This document shows, piece after piece, positions 61,857 through 64,000 of a DNA stretch of 64,000 nt (position 1 is the first letter of the stretch; each line of letters starts with the position of its first letter). A program made the translations under genes and the position numbers. The DNA is taken from assembly GCA_945883495.1 (NCBI GenBank), contig CAMCXS010000025.1, forward strand, positions 1-64,000, in the 5' to 3' direction. The notes under the pieces were generated by a model that did not search any database, was not told the DNA's origin, and saw nothing but the letters and a program-made list of their open reading frames with translations. This DNA is from Akkermansia muciniphila (GTDB taxonomy: Bacteria > Verrucomicrobiota > Verrucomicrobiia > Verrucomicrobiales > DEV007).

Positions 61857-63245
61857 ATGAATCCCCAGTTTCGCGTCGGCGTCATTCTTCTTTGGCTCTT
61901 GAGTGTGGCGGGTGCCTACTTCGCGGGAAGCCAACTCACGCCGCCCTCGGTGGTCCGCAGAACCGCCAATGCCGCGCCCACTTCCACCGCTTTGAGCGTC
62001 GCCCAACCGTCGCGCCCCCTTGCCAGCACCTCCGCGCTGGACGGCAAAGGTCCGAGCCCCGCGTCCCCCCCTGGGGCTTCACTCCTCAGTGATGGCGGCA
62101 AAAACATCCCCGCCCTGATCGACTCCATCACGAAGGCGCTCAATCAAGGCCGCGACGGGATGTTTGGCGGGCTCGCCTTTTTCCGCGCGTTTGGCCCCTT
62201 GCTGGAACTCTCGCCGGAAGAGACCAAAGCGGCACTCGACGAAGTCGGCCGGACCATCGAAGACCCGCGCCAAAAACGGATGATGCAATCCATGTTGCTA
62301 GGCCGGCTGGCGGAGACGGATCCGAAAACGGCGTTGGCCGAGGTGGATAAGCTGGTGGAAAGCAGCGATGACCCCTCCCGCTCCGACGGACTCTACTTCA
62401 GCGTGGTGGGATCGCTCGCCGGCAAAGATCCCGAGGCGGCCTGGAAATGGTACACCGAAAAGCGGGACAGCGGCAGCCTTTCTGAAGACGCGGTCCGCTT
62501 GTCGGGCATGATTTTCACCGGCTTGGCGAACAAGAATATGAATGAGGCGCTGAGCCGGTTTGGCGCGCTGACGGACATCGATGAACGCAACTCGGCGGCT
62601 GCGGGAATCGCCAGCGCGGCGAAAGATCCGGCCACTTGGCAACGCCTGCTGGACGCCACCGCCGGTTGGGACGGAGCTTCCGGCAGAGAAGCTCGGGCCG
62701 CGATGATGCGGCAATGGGCCGGCAGCGATTTTGAGGCGACCACCAAGCTGCTCCGCTCCATGCCGGACGGGGAGCGCCAATCCCTCATCGATTCCGCCGG
62801 TTGGGGCCTGATGCGGAACGATCCGAGAAAGGGCGCGGAATTCCTCATGGAAAACGCTTCCCCAGAGAAACTGGCGGAACGCTACTCCACCATCATGAAC
62901 GCCTGGGGCGACCGGGATCCGAACGCCGCCGGAGAATGGTTGAACCAACAGCCCCCAAGTCCGGCACAGGACGGTGCGCGAGCCAACTTCGCCCGCAACG
63001 TGGCGCGGCGCGATCCCGAAGCCGCCTTTGCCTGGGCGCAAACCGTCACCGACCCTCGCCAACGCGCGGACGCAATCCGCGATGTCTACCGCCCGTGGGT
63101 GCGGCGGGATTCGGGAGCGGCGGACGCGGCCTTGGCGTCGAGTGGTTTGAACGCGCAGCAGATGGAAGACATCCGCAAAGCGGCCCAGCAACAGCCCTCG
63201 GGGCCTGGAGGCTTTCGCGGTCCGTTTGGGCCGCCGCGTTTCTGA
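61857..63245 (+). CDS. Membrane-anchored helical-repeat hypothetical protein
   Basis: 462 aa from the ATG at 61857 (MNPQFRVGVILLWLLSVAGAYFAGSQL), a signal anchor. A Pro/Ala/Ser-rich linker reaches about residue 75, then alpha-helical repeats with recurring DP(E/N)AA and W motifs (KDPEAAWKWYTEKRDS, RDPNAAGEWLNQ, RDPEAAFAWAQT). Similar repeat proteins are common in Verrucomicrobiota. The tail is Gly/Pro-rich (SGPGGFRGPFGPP). Probably a periplasmic scaffold; no catalytic motif. Confidence 0.75.
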   Translation: MNPQFRVGVILLWLLSVAGAYFAGSQLTPPSVVRRTANAAPTSTALSVAQPSRPLASTSALDGKGPSPASPPGASLLSDGGKNIPALIDSITKALNQGRDGMFGGLAFFRAFGPLLELSPEETKAALDEVGRTIEDPRQKRMMQSMLLGRLAETDPKTALAEVDKLVESSDDPSRSDGLYFSVVGSLAGKDPEAAWKWYTEKRDSGSLSEDAVRLSGMIFTGLANKNMNEALSRFGALTDIDERNSAAAGIASAAKDPATWQRLLDATAGWDGASGREARAAMMRQWAGSDFEATTKLLRSMPDGERQSLIDSAGWGLMRNDPRKGAEFLMENASPEKLAERYSTIMNAWGDRDPNAAGEWLNQQPPSPAQDGARANFARNVARRDPEAAFAWAQTVTDPRQRADAIRDVYRPWVRRDSGAADAALASSGLNAQQMEDIRKAAQQQPSGPGGFRGPFGPPRF

Positions 63246-63383
63246 CAGATAGCCCAACCTTGCAAGCTCCGAGGCGCGGCTGCCTTGCGAACTGCCCGGC
63301 CCTCAACTGAAGCGGCGGGAGCTCAGCCCGGTGGAAGGCGCGTTCCGGAGTTGGCCCGATAGCGGCTAAGCAAGGTGGTATCT

Positions 63384-64000
63384 ATGAAAACCGATCTGAA
63401 GAGACCGTTGCCGCTGCTGGTCGCCTTGCTGGCGTTGGCAGCCCCCCAATTTGCCAGGGCGCAGACGCAAAGTCAGCCCGAGGACACCACCACCAAGGAG
63501 GAACGCTCCGCCTCTCCCAGCCGTCAAGAACCCAGCCCGGGCACCGGCCGGAGCGGCGCCAAGGAGGAGCGGGGACAACTGTCGGCGAGTGATTATCGCT
63601 TCGTCACCGAAGCCGCCCGCGGAGGCCTCTTCGAAGTGCAGGCAGCAGAACTGGCCCGTTCCCAAGCCACCCACCAGTCCGTGAAGGACTTCGCGCAGAA
63701 CATGATCACCGCTCACGGGAAGGCGAATCAAGAACTGAAGCAGCTCGCTCAGAAGAAGGACGCCACCTTGCCGACCACCCTGGATGGCAAGGAAGAGCGG
63801 ACGCTGGAGCGATTCCGCAAAACTTCGGTTCAAGACTTCGACCGGGTCTACGCGCAACACATGGTGGAACATCACCAGGAAGATCTGACCAAGTTCCAGC
63901 GCGCCGCCGAGCAGGTCGAGGATCCGGATCTCAAATCGTTTGCCCAACGGACCAGCGCGGTAATCGAGGAACATCTTCAGGCCGCCAAAGACTTGCAGCA
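63384..64000 (+). CDS. DUF4142 domain protein (3' end cut by window)
   Basis: At least 205 codons from the ATG at 63384, preceded by AAGGTGG. Signal peptide (RPLPLLVALLALAAPQFARA), then a Ser/Glu/Lys-rich linker, then the DUF4142 ferritin-like helical domain: DYRFVTEAARGGLFEVQAAELARSQAT, VKDFAQNMITAHGKANQELK, YAQHMVEHHQEDLTKFQRAAEQ. Usually a periplasmic or outer-membrane-associated protein of unknown function. The frame is open at the right edge. Confidence 0.88.
   Translation, partial: MKTDLKRPLPLLVALLALAAPQFARAQTQSQPEDTTTKEERSASPSRQEPSPGTGRSGAKEERGQLSASDYRFVTEAARGGLFEVQAAELARSQATHQSVKDFAQNMITAHGKANQELKQLAQKKDATLPTTLDGKEERTLERFRKTSVQDFDRVYAQHMVEHHQEDLTKFQRAAEQVEDPDLKSFAQRTSAVIEEHLQAAKDLQ

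Overview
The window looks like a chromosomal segment of a GC-rich Verrucomicrobiota or closely related PVC-superphylum bacterium. Three things point there. Several very large secreted proteins fuse a PQQ-type sugar-dehydrogenase beta-propeller to C-type cytochrome or HEAT modules. DUF1080 (3-keto-disaccharide hydrolase) domains occur twice. A staphyloxanthin-like C30 carotenoid cluster (two CrtN/CrtP-type desaturases, aldehyde dehydrogenase, acyltransferase, glycosyltransferase) is arranged as in planctomycetes. No tRNA or rRNA gene was recognised.

Layout. 1-7.9 kb: two paralogous minus-strand dehydrogenase/diheme cytochrome fusions flank a PAS-AraC regulator; the first runs off the left edge. 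8.0-11.1 kb: a translationally coupled AAA ATPase/TOPRIM-like pair and an all-alpha DUF6261-like gene. 11.1-14.0 kb: an accessory island with a degenerate ~41-bp repeat array, a REP-like hairpin cluster, a frameshifted PIN toxin, two integron-type attC sites of 59 and 60 bp, and a HicBA pair whose HicA carries a nonsense codon. No integron integrase is visible. 14.0-18.9 kb: a five-gene minus-strand run (glycerate kinase, FabD, HUMPS/OMPDC-family enzyme, zinc alcohol dehydrogenase, sugar isomerase/epimerase). 19.0-27.6 kb: two PVC cytochrome giants, a PhnA-like zinc ribbon and a DUF1080 gene, with repeat-rich DNA between them. 27.6-39.4 kb: housekeeping block (EngB; HrpA; GyrB-GyrA coupled to a GH99-like protein and a SpoU methyltransferase). 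39.8-49.7 kb: a MYG1-like gene, then an ECF sigma factor, SDR, a CarA/CarH-like MerR regulator and the carotenoid genes, most joined by 4-bp stop/start overlaps. 49.9-57.0 kb: TIR-membrane-WD40 protein facing an LRR-ROC-COR-TIR (Roco) protein, then a ten-unit 41-bp tandem repeat and another all-alpha basic-tailed protein. 57.2-64.0 kb: MGDG-synthase-like glycosyltransferase, methyltransferase, PhoD-type phosphatase, a membrane-anchored helical-repeat protein and a partial DUF4142 gene.

The most unusual signals are these: (1) three intergenic arrays of different sequence but the same ~41-bp period, two of them 150-210 bp upstream of an all-alpha protein with a basic, low-complexity tail; (2) a small integrase-less attC cassette array; (3) the convergent pair of TIR proteins, one with animal/plant NLR- and LRRK2-like architecture; (4) 11-bp direct repeats upstream of the CarH-like regulator, which itself appears to lack the cobalamin-binding motif.
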